DNA of 8,691 bases from Suilimivivens sp964458255 (lineage in GTDB: Bacteria > Bacillota > Clostridia > Lachnospirales > Lachnospiraceae): positions 1-8,691 of the forward strand of contig CAYWHY010000057.1 of assembly GCA_964458255.1 (NCBI GenBank), written 5' to 3'. The position numbers and the translations under genes are program-made. Positions within the stretch are counted from its first letter, which is position 1; each line of letters opens with the position of its first letter. Positions 6,669 to 8,691 of this stretch are shown piece after piece. The notes under the pieces are model-generated. The model made no database searches, was not told the DNA's origin, and was given only the letters and a program-made list of their open reading frames with translations.

Positions 6669-6716
6669 TACTTTAAGGTGTATTCATCAGAAGAAGGTAT
6701 TATAAGGTTATAGGAT

Positions 6717-6745
6717 AAAGCTCCCGGAAGATTCCGGGAGCTTTT
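6717..6745 (+). terminator. Intrinsic terminator ending the mglBAC operon
   Basis: AAAGCTCCCGGAA (6717-6729) and TTCCGGGAGCTTT (6732-6744) are perfect 13-base inverted repeats around GA; in practice the tip opens to a loop of four to six bases. The stem is GC-rich and ends in TTTT. It begins 49 bases after the mglC stop and should separate the importer from the regulator genes. Confidence 0.9.
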
Positions 6746-6764
6746 ACTATATGCATTAATGTGC

Positions 6765-6813
6765 TTGCAGTATTACAAAACTTCAAGTAAACTGAAATAG
6801 TAAGTGATATTAT
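6765..6813 (+). promoter_or_regulatory. Possible promoter of the two-component operon
   Basis: The 84 bases between the terminator and the regulator gene must hold its promoter if the terminator works. Two weak candidates are seen: TTGCAG (6765-6770) with TAAACT (6788-6793) at 17 bases, and a better -10, TATTAT (6808-6813), which lacks a clear -35. The second would give a very short leader. Neither is strong. Confidence 0.3.
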
Positions 6814-6829
6814 ACGAGGAGATACTGTT

Positions 6830-8437
6830 GTGAATTTATATAAACTGGTTTTGGTAGATGATGAGGAAGATGTTCGTGTGTCTATTGCGGAGAAAGTAGA
6901 CTGGAAAGCGCTCGGCTTTGAATTGGTAGGTTCTTTAAGTAATGGACAGGAAGCTTTGGAGCTTGCAGAACAAACACGGATAGATGTGGTTATGACTGAC
7001 ATTAAAATGCCGTTTATGGATGGTTTGACTCTTTGTGCGAAGTTGAAGGAAAACTATAAAAATACAAAGGTAGTGCTTTATTCCGGATTTGATGATTTTG
7101 AGTTTGCGAGAGAAGCCATTCATCTTGAGGTTGAAGAATATCTGTTAAAGCCCATAAGCGCTAAAGATTTGGAAAATGTATTTAGCAAGTTAAAAATTAA
7201 TTTAGATAAAGAACTTGATGAGCGTCGGAATTTGGAAAATTTATATGATTATTATCAAAAAAGTCTTCCCATGATGAGGGAACAGCTTTTGACGGCAATG
7301 CTTGAGGGCAGACTTCCTGAGGAACAGGCACAGGCAATGATACACTCTTACGAAATGGATTTTTTGGCGCCTTACTACTCTGTAGCAGTTCTTTGCCCGG
7401 AAACAAGAAGTGAAAACAGGGATTTGTCATCAGGACAGATGCTTGCTCTGTCTTTAATGAATTTGACAAAAGAGTATTTGGAAAAGAATATTGCCAGTTA
7501 CACCTTTATGTATCTGGATAGTATTGTGGTAATTGCCAGATTACAGAAGTTACAGGAAATACAGGATTTTGTTTATCATATGAATCAGGTATGTAAGATG
7601 GGTGGACGTATTCTGGATATGAAAGTAGCTGCCGGTATCGGACAGGCTTATTCAGGGCTGGTTAAAATAGAAACTTCCTATAAAGAAGCAAAGGATGCAT
7701 TTGGGTATCGTGTGATAGTGGAGGATGATACACAGGTAATTTATATTAATGACGTAGAGCCGAAAGCAAAGCAGGATTTTTTAATGGAAGCAAAAGGTCT
7801 TGAAGCACTTATTCACAACATAAAGGTGGGTACAAGGGAGGATTTGGAAGTAGCTATCAATGATTTTATCGAAGAGTTGAAGGTGGATATGGTCTCCGTA
7901 CAACAATATCAGCTTACCTTTATGGAAACATTAACAGAAATATTAAAACTGGTTCGAAGTCGTCAGCTTGACTCAGCAGAGATTTTCGGAGAAAAATTTG
8001 AGCCTTATCAGGAGATTCATAAATTTCATTCCATGGATGATTTTTCTTTATGGCTTCAGGAGAGATGTCATAAAATTCGCCGGATGCTCAGACAGGAAAG
8101 AACTGATACTACAAATACCATGACGGAGAAGGCAAAACAGTATGTAGAAGAAAATTATTCCAACAACGCCTTGTCTGTAGAGCAGCTCAGCAGTTATTTA
8201 AATGTAAGTGCCACATATTTTTCTACAATATTTAAGAAAAAAGTCGGTATGAGTTTTATATCTTATTTAACAAAAGTACGTCTTGAGCATGCGGTTGAGC
8301 TTTTAAACAACACAGATGATAAAAGTTATATTATTGCAGAAAAAGTAGGTTATACGGAACCGAATTATTTCAGTTATGTATTTAAAAAGCAGTATGGGGT
8401 ATCTCCCTCCAAATACCGTACAAAAAAGGAATCATGA
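6830..8437 (+). CDS. YesN-like response regulator, receiver plus AraC-type DNA-binding domain
   Basis: This is a transcription factor switched by phosphorylation from a partner kinase. In its 535 residues, the receiver domain (about 1-125) shows the acidic pair Asp10-Asp11, phospho-acceptor Asp57 in TDIKMP, Ser85 and Lys107 in LKP. A long middle region (about 126-430) has no motif I recognise beyond the usual linker of this family. The AraC-type double helix-turn-helix lies at about 431-530, including LNVSATYFSTIFKK (457-470) and VGYTEPNYFSYVFKK (506-520), then GVSPSKYR. The start is GTG 6830, 8 bases after GAGGAG (6816-6821). It follows the mgl terminator and precedes its probable kinase by one base. 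Regulators of this class often control neighbouring sugar transport genes, so mglBAC is the likely target, but no binding site was proven. Confidence 0.93.
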   Translation: MNLYKLVLVDDEEDVRVSIAEKVDWKALGFELVGSLSNGQEALELAEQTRIDVVMTDIKMPFMDGLTLCAKLKENYKNTKVVLYSGFDDFEFAREAIHLEVEEYLLKPISAKDLENVFSKLKINLDKELDERRNLENLYDYYQKSLPMMREQLLTAMLEGRLPEEQAQAMIHSYEMDFLAPYYSVAVLCPETRSENRDLSSGQMLALSLMNLTKEYLEKNIASYTFMYLDSIVVIARLQKLQEIQDFVYHMNQVCKMGGRILDMKVAAGIGQAYSGLVKIETSYKEAKDAFGYRVIVEDDTQVIYINDVEPKAKQDFLMEAKGLEALIHNIKVGTREDLEVAINDFIEELKVDMVSVQQYQLTFMETLTEILKLVRSRQLDSAEIFGEKFEPYQEIHKFHSMDDFSLWLQERCHKIRRMLRQERTDTTNTMTEKAKQYVEENYSNNALSVEQLSSYLNVSATYFSTIFKKKVGMSFISYLTKVRLEHAVELLNNTDDKSYIIAEKVGYTEPNYFSYVFKKQYGVSPSKYRTKKES

Positions 8438-8438
8438 T

Positions 8439-8691
8439 ATGAAAAAGAGTCTGCAGTTTATGATTGCAATATCATTTACCCTGATTTCCGTTATAGGTAT
8501 GATATCTTTAGGTATTATTTTGTATGCAGCATATACCAGAACGGCGGAAGAAGTAACAATTGAAGATAACAGACAGCTTGTAAATCAGGTGGAACTGAAT
8601 TTGACGAATTATCTGCGAAATATGATGCGTATTTCTAATTCCGTTTATTACAGTGTCATAAAAAACGCGGATTTTTCAGAGGAAAATGTCG
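8439..8691 (+). CDS. YesM-like sensor histidine kinase, N-terminal part (cut by window end)
   Basis: Only the first 84 codons are present. They show a short basic start (MKKS), one hydrophobic membrane segment at about residues 7-31, and the beginning of an extracellular helical region (NRQLVNQVELNLTNYLRNMM), as in YesM-type kinases whose outer sensor domain follows the first membrane helix. The kinase domains lie beyond the edge, so the assignment rests mainly on context: the ATG is one base after the stop of the YesN-like gene, and such genes usually come in pairs. AAGGA (8426-8430) gives a ribosome binding site. It would sense a sugar or a sugar-loaded binding protein outside the cell; this is inference. 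Confidence 0.75.
   Translation, partial: MKKSLQFMIAISFTLISVIGMISLGIILYAAYTRTAEEVTIEDNRQLVNQVELNLTNYLRNMMRISNSVYYSVIKNADFSEENV

Overview
The window looks like chromosomal DNA from a low-GC Gram-positive anaerobe of the Clostridia, most likely Lachnospiraceae. This is inferred from the AT-rich sequence, strong AGGAGG ribosome binding sites, a lipoprotein-type binding protein, a YesN/YesM-type two-component system, and a 7TM/HD-GYP receptor. No phage, insertion sequence, CRISPR array, tRNA or rRNA was seen.

Left end (1-820): a short gene for a two-helix membrane protein with a C-terminal zinc ribbon has its ribosome binding site and ATG in one frame and the rest of the protein in another, because a run of A appears one base short. 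It is followed by a decayed stretch containing recognisable, collinear pieces of a tryptophan synthase beta subunit (trpB) joined by internal deletions.

Middle left (821-2527, minus strand): an intact gene for a membrane receptor with seven helices, a PAS-like domain and an HD-GYP cyclic-di-GMP phosphodiesterase domain, with a good sigma-A-type promoter of its own. A 422-base divergent intergenic region separates it from the next operon.

Centre (2950-6668, plus strand): a complete galactose/glucose-type ABC importer in the order mglB (lipoprotein binding protein), mglA (double ATPase), mglC (permease). A strong hairpin terminator lies between mglB and mglA, which probably lets the binding protein be made in excess, and another ends the operon after mglC.

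Right end (6830-8691, plus strand): a YesN-like response regulator with receiver and AraC-type DNA-binding domains, then the first 84 codons of a YesM-like sensor kinase cut by the window edge. Start and stop are one base apart, so they form one operon. By position this pair is the best candidate to regulate the sugar importer.

Most of the window is a well-understood kind of sugar-uptake locus. I found no convincing new system. The items most worth checking are the trpB remnant, the frameshifted zinc-ribbon gene, a histidine-to-asparagine change in the MglB sugar pocket, and the layout of the mgl operon and its presumed regulators.
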